Source: Urechis unicinctus | Taxonomy: Eukaryota; Annelida; Polychaeta; Xenopneusta; Urechidae | Reading direction: 5' to 3' | NCBI GenBank assembly: GCA_034190875.2 | Contig: CM067343.1 | Coordinates: 31,700,250-31,764,249 of the forward strand | Length of the DNA: 64,000 bases | Part shown: positions 25,857-39,299 of the stretch, in pieces | Position numbering within the stretch: the first letter of the stretch is position 1 | How the letters are laid out: the number at the start of each line of letters is the position of its first letter | The notes under the pieces: generated by a model | Told to the model about the DNA's origin: nothing | Databases searched by the model: none | The model's input: only the letters and a program-made list of their open reading frames with translations | Translations under genes and position numbers: made by a program

Positions 25857-26663
25857 TAGCCCTACAAGACGTCTGCGTAGACGTCTTACCGTTTTTCGAA
25901 ACAACGCAATGCGAATATTTTTAGATCGATTCAGACAACTACCAAGCACAAAACATACACAAGTGATGGAGTTATAGAATGCAATGACGATTTTATCCCT
26001 TTTCGGCGGGGGATTTCATCCATGGTAATTATTTATAGTTCGATCAATTTGGGAAGCGGTAAAAAGTCAGAAACACAGCAACATGTTTGTTTACAAGTTC
26101 AAGACCACATGCATTGCCCATGCGCAGAATGACGAAGTCTAATGCTAAGCCCGGGGGGGGGGCACTTAAGTGTAAGCATATAGTATACATGTGCCGCACG
26201 AAGGGGGTGGTTTTTTCGACATCTCGACTTTTACGACGGGTTAGACAATCGCATAATACCTTGTACGATGGAGTATACTTTTCTCATTCTCAACGAGTTC
26301 AACGGGTACGGGATTTCGAGGTCCCGCGGCACACCCCTATCCAAGTTAGGGTAAGTGCCCCCCACTTGGGATGCTAAGGCAATGCGGGAAATCGCGAGAA
26401 TTAATAGTTTCCAAAATGGCAGACTTCGTATCGCGATTTGATCGGAAACGAACTATCGATGGCATTTATTGAAGAATAGCGTCGAGTGGTGGTAAGTTTT
26501 TGGAGCGAAAGGTCTATTTTTTGTACAGGCTCTTGATATATGTTATTTTCTAGGTGCGAAATATAGCCCTTCGCGAGATATAGCCCAAACGAGATATCGC
26601 CGACTTGTGTTTAATGAAACTTCGTAACGGTATAAATTCATATTACCGTTACGACCCGAGCTA
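25857..26663. mobile_element. 807-bp insertion, 9-bp TSD, hairpin near each end
   Basis: CTATAAGCT flanks the segment at 25848-25856 and 26664-26672; block A (around 2937-2952) runs through without it. The left end holds a perfect inverted repeat AAGACGTCT (25866-25874) / AGACGTCTT (25879-25887). The right end holds CGTAACGGTA (26623-26632) / TACCGTTACG (26644-26653). Terminal identity between ends is only TAGC. Three degenerate copies of CGAGATATAGCCC lie just inside the right hairpin (about 26556-26602). A separate MITE is nested at 26150-26370. A 9-bp duplication suggests the Mutator superfamily, but subterminal hairpins without long TIRs are atypical, so the family stays open. Confidence 0.82.
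26150..26370. mobile_element. 221-bp nested MITE with 8-bp TSD
   Basis: ATGCTAAG is duplicated at 26142-26149 and 26371-26378. The ends are inverted repeats: left CCCGGGGGGGGGCACTTA, and right on the minus strand CCCAAGTGGGGGGCACTTA. There is no transposase frame (a 96-codon + frame crosses the left boundary and is not meaningful). An 8-bp duplication fits hAT, P or Merlin classes; the CCC terminus is not the usual CA of hAT. It inserted after the 807-bp host element formed, giving a relative date. Confidence 0.9.
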
Positions 26664-28228
26664 CTATAAGCTGTACTCGTGAATACCATCGAGGCTTCAA
26701 CCAACCTCATTCATTGTTTGCGTGGATGACGATTGCAAGACTTGCTGCATGACCGCACAACAAGCACGTACCCCATCGTTCATAAAAAAATAAACAATAT
26801 AGAAAGCGTCTTATTAAAGAGGATAGCCAAATTAAAACATTTTCCGACCAATGTCACGTCACATTTGAACGCTGCTGCTAGGCAACGACAGATAGTGCAT
26901 TAAACTCCTTCGAGGGCTGGTTGCTGGGGTAGTTGGCATTATATTTAATCAATTTATCATAGTATGATGAAACGCCCTTCGTCTGCACCCATAATGAATA
27001 CTAATCTGCGCGAACTTGATGAATGAATAGGTGTGTTTTGCTGTCTGTAGCAGCATCTCCAAGTGACAGCCGATGCGTTTATAAATACTCTTGGCCATCA
27101 TGCACCGTCCCCTCAAAGTCCCTCTGCGTTGGTATTATTTCATAGTGAGCAATTAAACATAGCTTATCAATATAAATATATCGATGACGACAATGTAATA
27201 ATCCTCGGACTATGCGGGTAACTAATTATATCATAGATTATTCAATTGGCTGCTGCATATTTGTGCTCACATGACGAGTTTGTTTGGTTATCATAACGTT
27301 ACTGTTGATTGATATTTTAAACCGCAGCATAGTGTGACCTCGGTACAAAGCCTTGGAAAACGCACACTTGCGGAGTGTTCTCTATGACGACATTTGCTCC
27401 GTATTCTCGTTGTTCATTACATATACAGGTTCAGTCAATTAATGATTGTATTACCTTTGAAATGGTTTCTCGGACTGAACTATTGCTAATGCTGTGCTCC
27501 TGAAATTTCTAACAGGCAAATATTATAGGGCATTATTGTTATTGCCATTGTATTGGGCAGACCAAGAAAAATCCTTCCTTCTTGTAACATATATAATCGT
27601 CTGAAGCAATATAACCCGGCCATACGTAAGTAGAATCTGCTGCACTAATTTACCATGAGATTAGTCTGTTAACTTTCACTAATGACTTTCTTCAAATGCC
27701 GTGTGCTCGTCAAGGTTACAATGGGATTGCTGAAGGCCATGGTTGGATTATGTGCGCTGTTGTTTTGATAGAACGAACGAGACATTTCTTTACGTGTCAT
27801 GATTTTAAATGTCAATGCTTTAATGCCAAAACTATTGTTTAGTTCGAAAGAATACCATTTTATTTGCCATTAAACAGTAACAGCAGTTATAGTTGCGATT
27901 GTTAATTCGGAACCGGCAAGGAAACACAAATGCGCCAAAAGAATGTAGTTGCCTTGCTACATGATTTTAAATCATAGATCTACAAACATGATTGTAATAA
28001 AATTGTTTGCCGCCAATGGCTCCATACAGGCATCTTCGCATTTCATATACAACAACCTCTTCGCTGTGACCCAACAACGGAAGTCACAGTCTTTGCTAAA
28101 ATTACATTGTTCATAAAATATGTGACACGCTTAGCAACAGCGCTGGAGGGCGAGATGTGCTGCGTTATGTACCTACGAATTATATTTTCAAGATTCGTTC
28201 AGCCTATTTTGTTTTGACACAAGGTATT

Positions 28229-28294
28229 CTTTGTTTTTTTGTAAGAATTTAAGTCGTTTATGGTTTCATTGACTTTCTACGACTACGACTAGGA
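28229..28294. other. 66-bp insertion flanked by an 8-bp direct repeat
   Basis: AAGGTATT occurs at 28221-28228 and 28295-28302. Block A (about 4339-4350) and A'' (about 39900) have a single copy and lack the 66 bases. The insert has no inverted ends. It contains TACGACTACGACTA. It could be a deletion relic of a transposon or filler DNA from break repair. Confidence 0.75.
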
Positions 28295-29457
28295 AAGGTA
28301 TTTGTTAGTTACCCTTGTTTTCTCATCATTCCTATTAAGAAGACAAAACGTAACTTTATACCACTATTTCCACGTTTCCCGGTAACAGGGCACATATCTG
28401 GGCGATAATCTTTTGTAGCACCAAATTCGTACATGGCAACACACGCAAGCGGAGAAAGTATAAAAGCAGACATTGTTCCCTTATTAAAGAACTTACACAT
28501 AGACAAGGATCTTGATGAAGTATGGGTATTCGGAGATGGGCGTATTCTCATTTACTCGAGGATACAGCTTCGTCTCGTGATATGAGCGTTGCAGATACAC
28601 TGGCTTACCGCCGGAGACTAATTTGTTCCTCAACCGTCGCTATTTGATATAACATTGTTATGAATAACTTACATAAATAAATGCAAATGTCTGTTGAAGT
28701 ATGGTGAGTCTTTCTCTGAGGTCAACAGGATCATGAACCGACTCAAAGATAGCATTCCAGTGGGATGCGACGGCCTCTCATAGGAGCAAATGGTTGATAC
28801 CAACAGCTCCCGAGTTGTTTCCCTCAGGAAACAAAAAATGCATTATTCATCATCCGCAGCAGTTCATAAGAATCTATTCACAAGACAGGTTCTAGTTTAT
28901 TCGTGATCCGGAAGTCAGTTGATGCGATTGGGACGCCTCTGCCAGTGTAAACATAGATGTTATTTACATTTAATGGTGAAATTGGCGACAGTGAGCCTGT
29001 GTGGTTCATCAATTTGTCTATTTAGCCTATTTAGACCCGCTTCCCTATCATCCTATAGCTAATTACTGTCCTCACTATTTCCGTCGTTTATTGGTCAAGA
29101 ACACGCTTAGATTGTGGCTGGAGTTATATCTGATTTTGTCTTGAAGATGCGTGTTGCATTTCATGTTCTAGTCTGAACGGAAGCAAAGACTATTGTTGAT
29201 CGCAATACGAGTCTCGACAAATGAAGAATGTCAGACATTATTTGGTTGAAACGATAAATATAGAATATAACCATTATTGGGCGATGTGATAAATGAACCA
29301 CTGATGACGTGTCGAACCCACATACGATTATTGATTATTAATTGTCATATGGGATGTTGACGAATGCAATTATATTATAATGACGCTCCTCCGTAGGAAT
29401 TAGAATACTTTCCATTCTATCAATTTGCATAGACTGGCAAGCAATATAATATATGTG

Positions 29458-29607
<150 letters not shown>

Positions 29608-29832
29608 TTAAATGAAAGAGGATATAACAGGCTGCTTAATCAACAACAGTGAGTTACGTGCCCTTAAATAGGAATGGATATGATCCACGAGCCAAATTCA
29701 GGTAAAAGGAAATTTATGACATATATTCATTCACTAAAAGCGATTATTACATAAGATGAAGTTAAATAATGTCAATTTATATGCATGACGTTGAGCTTCA
29801 GGACGTAAGGTATGACAAATGCAGAGCAGAGA

Positions 29833-29851
29833 CCCCCCCCCCCCCCCCCCC
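29833..29851. repeat. Poly-C run (19 C)
   Basis: Nineteen C in the same flanks as the 17-C run at 6522-6538 of block A. Confidence 0.95.
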
Positions 29852-32735
29852 ACCCTAATGTAAAAGTCATACACGAATCGGTACTTTATAAGGAATAGAA
29901 TAACAATCATGGTTTGTTACGCATACAACGCTGGTGTTAGCTGATGCTTCAGGGTATGAAATTATACGCGATGCTTGGTACATATGTATATCAATTTCAC
30001 GTTGACTCATCCTCGTTGGCTTGTTGATGTTGCCATCATTCACTGTCATAAATATATAATTGCATGTATGTTTTTGGTGGTATATGCTGGAACGGACGAA
30101 GTAATTGACTTGTGAAGCTGATAGTTCAATCCGTCCATGAGTCATAATGTCAAGCAATAAAACTACTACCTACATAAGAGGGAGGAAATATATGGCATCA
30201 GACGTTTGACAGACGACCCTTAAGGTATCAATAACGATGATTAAACTGCACATGCAAGCAAAAGTATCCCATCATTGAAAATATTATAGTACGAAACAAC
30301 CGCCGGTTACGTAAGGGCGCTCACAGTCGGATTGCAAATAACTGAACTGAATAGAACCAAGAAAAGAGCCTATTGTTAAACTAAAGAGTATTAGGGCTTT
30401 GGATGCAACGGATGCTTTCGTGTACAAGTGTAACTAATATAATGGCCTGCCATCAACCTTCATATCCAATGTAATGACATACATTAACCATGTTTATCCA
30501 TCACAAGTCGAATATGCATCACCGTATATCCAAAATGATGGCTATCTATCCCCAAATATATCGTATATAATTGCATATAATCACTGGGTATATCAAATAT
30601 GATGACCCTCCATCAACATGTATATTATATAAATCATAATAGTTTTGGTTTTAGTCGCATGTTCCCCTTTGTCTTCGTGTTTGCTATTTGTGTAAAATAC
30701 AAAATGATATTTGATTGAGAAATAAATTTGAAAAACTCTTCTATATATGATTTTCTAACAATATCGTGAGTTAAAGCTTGTGAATACATTTTTCGCATGT
30801 GGAGACAATAACTGCATGGTAGTTTGACAACATTCAGCATGCACTATATTTTCGGGTGCTATATATACCTGATACCTGAATACCTGTTATCTGAATACAG
30901 CACGCAGTCAACCTGCGAAAAATAAACCATTTGGTCGTTTGTACAGAAATAACGAATATCTTGCAATTAAGCATCACGCTTTTGTCTGGATTGCTTACAA
31001 TCAAGCATGTCCTCACTGGCTTTGCGTGATACACTAATGTTTGGAAACCTTGCAATGCTCGTCTTCGTTCTCCTTTTGCAGGACAACCACCAACTTTTGC
31101 AATCAATCCAATCATTGTTCACACATATGTAGAACAGCTAATTAATACAAAGTCATAATAAAATAAATCTTGGCAAATGAAGAAACTGGGATCGTTTTGG
31201 TTGAACCAAAATTCAAATAAACTGCTGACAAATTTCAAATGTCGATGTTTTCACTGTAATCGCAGGGTTTTTGTTTCAACTCTTGTTGGCCTTGCATAAA
31301 ATGAATATGAATAAACTGCACAGTCTGTAATGGATGTTTCCTAATTACGTATCAGCACATCTCACCTCTTCTCGGTTCGGTCGTGATACCGTTGACATGA
31401 TTAATGATGTAGCTGATTACTAATGGGAAACTAGTTAATTGTGTACAAGTGTTACGCACAATGCATTGTATTAAAATACGTACGTCCAAATCCTCATCTT
31501 ATGTCTTTTGCAAAACATTAAGCTTATTCTAAACTGGTTACGTAAGAAAAGCAATGCAATGTGATATAGAATGAGAAGTGCATGCGGTATAAACGTTTAA
31601 AAGGAAGGGTGCATAAATATAGTATCTTTCTGTCACCTCACGAATTATTTCTGGACCTGGAGGTAGCTCATTCCAGAGTCTAGGATTAGTGCCATTATGA
31701 TGGATGACGCATCCGCTCTGACTTATTGACATACCCATCACTCATTGTCACAAAACTATAATCGTGTGTTAGTGGTGTGATGGTAGATTCCAGAACGTAG
31801 ATGATGTGTTGAGTTAATTGCTTAATCCTCTACAGAGAGAATTGTTATATTACCACAATCAGCACAAGATAGCCATAATTATCAGCAACAATACATGATA
31901 AGAGAGCTTCTTGGTCACACACAAAAATAATTACCATGTTGCTATGGTATAAATTATGATCCATCGGTCAGTGACATAACACTATGTGTACGACGCGTCA
32001 TTGTTTTGTCTGATTGCTACATCTTGACGGCCGTTTAAGATTCCTAATAACGGCTGTCTGTATGTATCACGTCATTCTCTCTGGCACATACTGTCGAGCT
32101 TCAGTTAACGGTTGTACTAAGCATCTCTTCCCTCATCCTTTACATAGTATGGACACCTTATACATTTAGTCGTTGACGTAGTATAATGCTGAAGCCTCCG
32201 CTGGCACCAGGTTATAACGTTCTGTTCCATAGGGCAACTAATATGTATAATATATATTCAGCTTAGCCGCTAAGCTACATTACACGGTTTTGTGTCTTTT
32301 TAAAATTCGTTTTCGTTGAAGATCATATAGATCAGTTACTTCGTACTGCACTTCATGTCAGCAATAATGAAATGCATTACTTAACAGTTTAACTTCGCGC
32401 TATGTTAAAACATATTTGTCTTGTTTACTCAATTCATAGTCTGCATTGAAAGGCACTACTGTGTCAGAGCTTATCAAAATACCTTAGGCTCGGACTGTTT
32501 TAGACATTAATATGTGGTGATGCTTGCGGCAAATCGACTGCTTCCTTCGAGCGTAGCGTCATTTGCAATTACAAAACCAATGCTTCCTCGCTTCTGTATA
32601 ATGCGATGATTAACCTTTCATTTTCATCCCTTAAGCGACTAAAGGAATTGCAACCATGAGCGGAATTCCCTACGCACTTGGCTTGAATACAATATCCACT
32701 AAATGTTTGATACGACTACAGCAAAATCCAATCTA

Positions 32736-34239
32736 TCATATTACCGCTGACTTTCAGATAAATTAAACCACGGACAATATGCATTGTTTTTTCTTGCATT
32801 GACATATTGGGCATTTTGAGTAGCGTTAATGTTTGTGTCATTGCTTTGTCGTCATTCTTCGTGTTGGATCAGCATGGGAACCATATTCTGTGACTGAGCA
32901 CGCATCGATGACGGCTTGTAAAGTCTGTCATACGATGTGAGTGTCGTGAGGATACGGAAACAAAATGTTTAGCTATGCATTGGTAATGCATCTAGCACGT
33001 AAGGATTACTTCGGGTTTTTCTATTCTGAGATATGGCGCTAGTATGATATATGACTTATCCCTTTTGGCTCGGTGATTAAGCCATCACTCTATGTCAAAA
33101 GGAAACAATCGATCATTCCTGAACAGATAATGTATACGTGCGTGAAGTTGATTGTCACCCTAAGAGCAGGGATGCGGTATAAAGCCAATAGACATATGAG
33201 AGTCTGTATCTTCAGAATGACCAGGGAGGCATTGAAAGTCATCGATTGGTGCTTACTGTCTTTCTAAATGGTCATTAGATATGCAGACGAATAATGCCAT
33301 ATCTGTTTCAAACTGGGCATATGCATGGCTGACTGGTGGCCCAGCACAATTTGGTGGTAACCAAATACTTTGAATATCACTCACAATAGAGTTTTAGATC
33401 GAATATTTAGGTGTCCAAACAAAGAATTGTTGCTGTTAATATAGCAAGTAGTCCTCATGCATATGTGGTGATATCTCATCCAACTCTGAGAGCTTTTTCC
33501 TAAATTATCAGCACGACGTGTCTAGCCGGCACCAATCTTTTTAGCTAATGGCTTTAAGGGTCCACACCTCACCTGGACCCGATAAGTCAAGAGCTGTAAA
33601 GATTGGTCGGCTTTGCCTTACCAATAGCGTGGGCTGACCAAGTGGCCATGGGCAGAACCACCCGTCTGGGACCACGATGTAAGTAGCCCACACGCCTCGG
33701 TTCGGGAAGAATATCTTATCAAGAAAGTTATCTTACCTGAGGCTATCTTGTCAAGTGATTCTGAAAAAGTTTCTGACCGAGACTCCATTTAGAACTCTAC
33801 TCCTGGACTCGTGTGATTTCTCTGGCTTGTTCCCATTCCATGGATCAGCAAGCAGCAATAAAACCCACATTGACGATCCGCAGTACAAAACGAAGCATAA
33901 ACTACAAGATGTTGTTTTGTATTTGGGTTAAATCTACAAGGCGTACGGCGACATCATTCTAATAACATACAGATAAAACGAAATAAGCGATAAAACATGA
34001 TTGAAGGCATTAGTCAACGAGAATTTGACGTCCTGTATATGTTCACTTTGCATTTAAAGACACTCTCGTGACAATGGTTTGGTAAAATTATTTGTTATAG
34101 TACCTTTTAAAGCCGAATACATAGTTGGGACTTAATGTGCCTATCGCACGGTTAAAGGTACTTCGCTGAAATCAATTCATAATGTGATCAATAAACTCAT
34201 ACATGTCCAAACTTTATTATAATGCACTATTATTCGCGA
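32736..34239. other. Intergenic spacer with a GC-richer, hairpin-forming segment
   Basis: No gene recognised. About 33510-33730 is distinctly richer in GC than its flanks and holds two perfect or near-perfect hairpins: GGGTCCA (33558-33564) with TGGACCC (33574-33580), and TTGGTCGGC (33603-33611) with GCTGACCAA (33633-33641). The composition suggests a foreign or mobile segment, but I could not define ends or a target duplication. A short copy of the ~80-base dispersed repeat lies at 33045-33110. Confidence 0.55.
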
Positions 34240-34440
34240 TATTATTACAGGTGTGCAACCAATGTTAAACATCTTAAAAATTTAAGTAAACGAGCGAGAA
34301 AAATTAAATCTAAAGCTGACCAATGTAGATTATTCAAGCATCGATAACACGCCCGATCTTGATTTCGGATGTTTTTGATCAGGTACCGGCAGAGGCAGAT
34401 TACAGCGGCATTTCTGTATTTAAATTTAAACGCTTATCAT
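34240..34440 (+). repeat. Repeat module, direct partner of 46810-47010
   Basis: Shared text includes AAGTAAACG-GCGAGAA, AATTAAAT, CTAAAGCTGAC, ATCGGGTACCGGC-like sequence and a GCAGAT-A-GGGCATT run. The two copies are in the same orientation. Confidence 0.75.
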
Positions 34441-34559
34441 CTTGCTCTTACGTGTAGGTTTGTGAACCTGCCATAGCACGACAAATATAGCAGTTACGAT
34501 ATATAATTTACCTGAAATCCAGTGTTTGATGTTCCTGGCTATTAGAACTCGTTAAAATA

Positions 34560-36390
34560 TGTCGATGCGATGGTTTATTTCAACTAATATGCGCTGCACC
34601 CTGGTTAACCTTTGAGGGTTAACGGAAGGCTTAATGATGTACCGTTCATGCTGCTTGCATTAAGAGGGCTTTTACATGCACCTATGTCAACTGGACCTTA
34701 CAGTATTGTGTTGCTATAGCAGCTCAAGTATACATGGAGAGATGAATACTCGTCATGCCCACCTGAAAATGGCCCCGTCCGAGCCACGCATGTGCTTTAA
34801 TGAAAACGCACTATATACGCATGTTTTCTATCAACAATAATGAACCTCTCCTCTTGCTAGGAAACTAATTTGCTGACACAACAAGTTGTCCATAATCCAT
34901 GGATGATGTATTGGATCAAAATTACTATCATAACTCTAATACAATAATACAGTACCTCACGCATGTATTCTGATTTGACAATTTGTGGACTTTTCCGTTG
35001 ACCAAGATGTGTATATATCTTTAACATGTATCAACATTGTGCGCAGATAATGACCATTTGATCAAAGCGAGAGTTCTTGTGTCAAAGTATAATTGTCGGT
35101 ATTAACAATGTGATTGTGTGCGCTTTTTTCTCATGTCACATACAGCCGGGCTATTGTCATGATAAGCACAATAGCTGACTAACTTTCACAATTATGCTGA
35201 TGAATATTCTCAGAATTATACCTTAAAGTCTGACAGCGATAGATAACATTCATTTAGCATAATGAGTATCAAGAGTCATTGTCGAAAAGCAGCTATCTAT
35301 TTCACCGGTGGTCCTAGCGGAGCTGTGGTTATTATCAGCCCTGAGTTGCCGTCATATTTATCGGGGATGATTAAGCTGCGGGTCAGTTGAAAAAGCTTGA
35401 ACATTTACCAAATTTTTGTCAATCTAAGCACCTTCACGACAAATAACATGAATGGAGAAGCCCCACGAAAGCACAGTAGTAATTATTCATATTACCTCAT
35501 GCTAAGCAGTGGCATATGTGCGCAGTTAATCATCACTTGAGATCAAAACTGCATCGCTGCCACACATAATATAGATATTTAATCATGAATGGCCATACAA
35601 ACGTATCAATATCCATTTTCTCGTCTCTGCCGCGCGACAACGAGCCAATTTATCAACGCATGGCTCTGGAACGATGCGTTATATCATTTGCTTCTCGAAC
35701 GTCCCATATCTATTCCCTGGTCATTTCGATCTTTGATGAACCCATCGAGGGTGATAACCACACAGACAAAGGAATGGTGGTTGGCTAGATTTACCCATCA
35801 ATTATCATATGCGCTGAAATATGTATTTGTATTTCACAAAACTGATATATAATGAGATATACATTTGAAATCATATTCAGCTTAGCTAATTGTAATGTAA
35901 CCAACATTTTGGCTCATACATTTTTTTTTTGTTGGCTCGACAACCGTTTTGATAGCTTTTATTTGTCTATTGGTATTGGTTCTATTCACAGCACGCTTGT
36001 CAAATAAAGGCACTATTAGGTTTTATATCTATCTCATTTAACTGTGTGATAGACAATATTTGATTCTCTATTTATATCTTGTTGAATTACGTAGGCATCA
36101 GCAGCTTTTGCAGTAATTCAATGTTTATGAACCGGAAAATGAACGAAATATATTTAGCTCAAGTAAGTTATGACATACTAAGTTACATTGCCTTAATTCA
36201 GAGACATTGCCACTGTGTGAACAAGTTGTAATGAATTTTAAAACAGTAAAGCATACGAATTTTTGGGTACCTTTATAGCTGACAGCTGTCAAACAACAAC
36301 TGAAAGTGAACTTGTAGGACCTTAACCGAGCCACTGCTTGTCGGTTCCTAGTTGAAAGGCTCCAGGCAAGTGTATAACCGCACATATATA
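34560..36390 (+). repeat. Left arm of a ~1.8 kb inverted repeat
   Basis: The minus strand of 49030-50870 reproduces this block in order. Anchors: ACCCTGGTTAACC...GGGTTAACGGAAGGC (34598-34630) versus 50770-50800; TGACACAACAAG-TGTCCATAATCCATGGATGATGTATTGG (about 34873-34915) versus 50505-50545; CACCGGTGGTCCTAGCGGAGCTGTGG (about 35302-35330) versus 50005-50035; CAATTTATCAACGCATGG versus 49755-49775; and the 35960-36370 segment versus 49060-49480. Frames inside (for example 87 codons at 35589) are not kept on the partner. The spacer between arms is about 12.6 kb and includes A''. Confidence 0.88.
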
Positions 36391-37859
36391 AGTTGGATCT
36401 AGAATCTGTGTAGTGTTTTGTTAATGGGGATATGGAGAATCAGGGGAAACTAAGTGATTAAGCTATAGAAATACCAGCCCTAGTATGTACATGCATATGG
36501 TAAAGTACCTGTAGCCGCTCAAACCCCAAAAGGAACAGTTGTCAGTATTGCTATTCTGCAGAAGCATATTCATGTTGTTAAATATATTCTATAACTCATA
36601 GCTGCTGCTCTACTATTACCTAGAGCATGCAGATATCGCAACGACCGTAGATCCATGTCATAGCATTAAGAGGAAAGTGGGTACTCCTCCCTGCATGCAT
36701 TAATACATTTGACGTTTTCAATGCAGTACAGCAGCGGAAAAGGCTCACAGAGTTATCGAGATGGTCTAAAGGTCGTTTTTAATTTTTGCAAACAACTTGT
36801 TACACCCATTTTAGGATACGTAACTCAGAGGCGGTCACAATTCCTTCAAAGTGGCGCCTTTCAAATGTTACCAACATTTACTAGTCACGCCCACGTAGTT
36901 GCAATATAGTACATTGGAATTGTATAAATATGATTAGTTATATTCTTTCTTTGTTTCGGACCGAAGGTTTGCTGCAGCATTTGTCGAAGAAGCTTGTATA
37001 CTGATCGCATCACTTAACCTTCTTGTCCCCATCTCATTGCTATCACAATCAAGAGCAGTTTGTTGTTAGTTGGTTTTCAGAGGTGTTCAATACGGTGACA
37101 AAGCGATTTTATCAGGGTGTTCGAATGTTCCCGTGACTCATCAGCATTGCGAGGCAACAAATCGACATTACAATTATCTATTCAATTGAATATTATGCAT
37201 ACTTGATTGAGCACCGGCCGCACGGAGACTCATTGTTTTATGAGATGTGAGCCCTAACAAGCGCAATCTTCGTTCGTACCAACACACTGAAGTACGCCTA
37301 TATCTGAAGAAGTTTTTCATTGCCGTTGCTTGCAAAGAGCGTTTGCCATTACCTGAGTTGGTATTTGTGTGCATTATCCTTTATGTAACACATTTATATG
37401 ATTTTACTACGTGTTTGTCAGAATGGCCTGGTTTGTATTTCCAGCATGAACACAATGAGAGATTATTGATGACAGATAATGCATTATGAGAATTATGCAG
37501 TGATATTTGTGTCGTATTCCCTGTACAAATACGTATGAATATATTCATTGTTAATGTCCAAAAATGCCAGAGAAACAACATGTACACCTGTAATGGACAA
37601 AATTCTCAAAACCATGCGCATCAGGAATCACAACGAGATTTATTTACTCAATGAACCCACCATCAAACTATGGCGATGTGCCTTGTAAGTAATAATGATT
37701 GGAATAGGTATTGCAATATCGCAACAAATGGACTGTGCAGGGAAATTTTGGAAAAGTGCAATTGGTTAAGCCAATAAATGGGGATAGAGCTGTCATTGTT
37801 ATAAGCTTTTAATTAACGTGTGTTTTTGTCAAACAAACTTATTTTTGGTAATAAGACAC
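36391..37859. other. Intergenic with one short repeat copy
   Basis: No gene recognised. Bases 36715-36830 match 51095-51200 directly (CAGCAGCGGAAAAGGCTCAC and following). Small frames of 66-80 codons near 36.7-37.6 kb overlap on both strands and look like chance. Confidence 0.6.
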
Positions 37860-38520
<661 letters not shown>

Positions 38521-39299
38521 ATATGTATATCGAATGGCGCCGGGTCCATAAAGGTCCTTATGTCCGAACGTATTGCAATGCATTTTAGCAGTCATTAAGA
38601 ACTCTCTTGTTATTAGCCCGTTTATTCAGTGTCGCTGTACCCTCCCGAAGCTATTTGCAGCTATCATTCGGATAATTCTCCCGCACAGTTGCAAATATCA
38701 AAACCTAATACCAGTTTGGCGAGTAATATTTGGTTTTGCTAGTTGGTCCTGTGCTCACGACTGACACTGGGGTTTTCGGAGAAGATAAATGCGTACCGTA
38801 CCGATTGTTATCCTAGTAAATGGCACTGCTCCTACCTCTCAAACAACTGTATTGATCCAAGGAACTCCATAGGGAATCCAATGGCACGTTGGGTAACAAA
38901 AACACGCCAACACACATACATTGAAATATGAACTAATTAACAACCATCTGTTCAATGTCAGCGGTTACAATTTCTTTAATAACCTTAGTAAACTAAAACT
39001 GGTTTTTCACCCATGTTCCAAACGCACGCTGTGTATATCTTAAGAAGCAACCAAACAATGGAAGATTTGCAGAAGCGATCCAATTCGCATGTGTGTGAGT
39101 TCTAAAGGGCGTTAACCTTGATTGAACTAATGAGTATGTGTGAATAAAATGGCGGAATCATTTAATTTTTGTTAGCAAATACATCAAATATTAAAGGAAT
39201 AATATTGCTCTATATCGCCTAAATTATACTTCTGCTAAATTATACATGCTACACCTTCTTCCAGACCGTACCTGTTAAACTTGACTAAGATGAAATTAA

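Noticed and set aside
33700..33720. tRNA B box (GGTTCGGGAA)
   Set aside because: Lacks the rest of the consensus, and no A box or cloverleaf can be drawn upstream.
34101..34161. Short inverted repeat AGTACCTTT...AAAGGTACT as a tiny transposon
   Set aside because: Only nine bases and no target duplication or empty site; this is within chance for AT-rich DNA.
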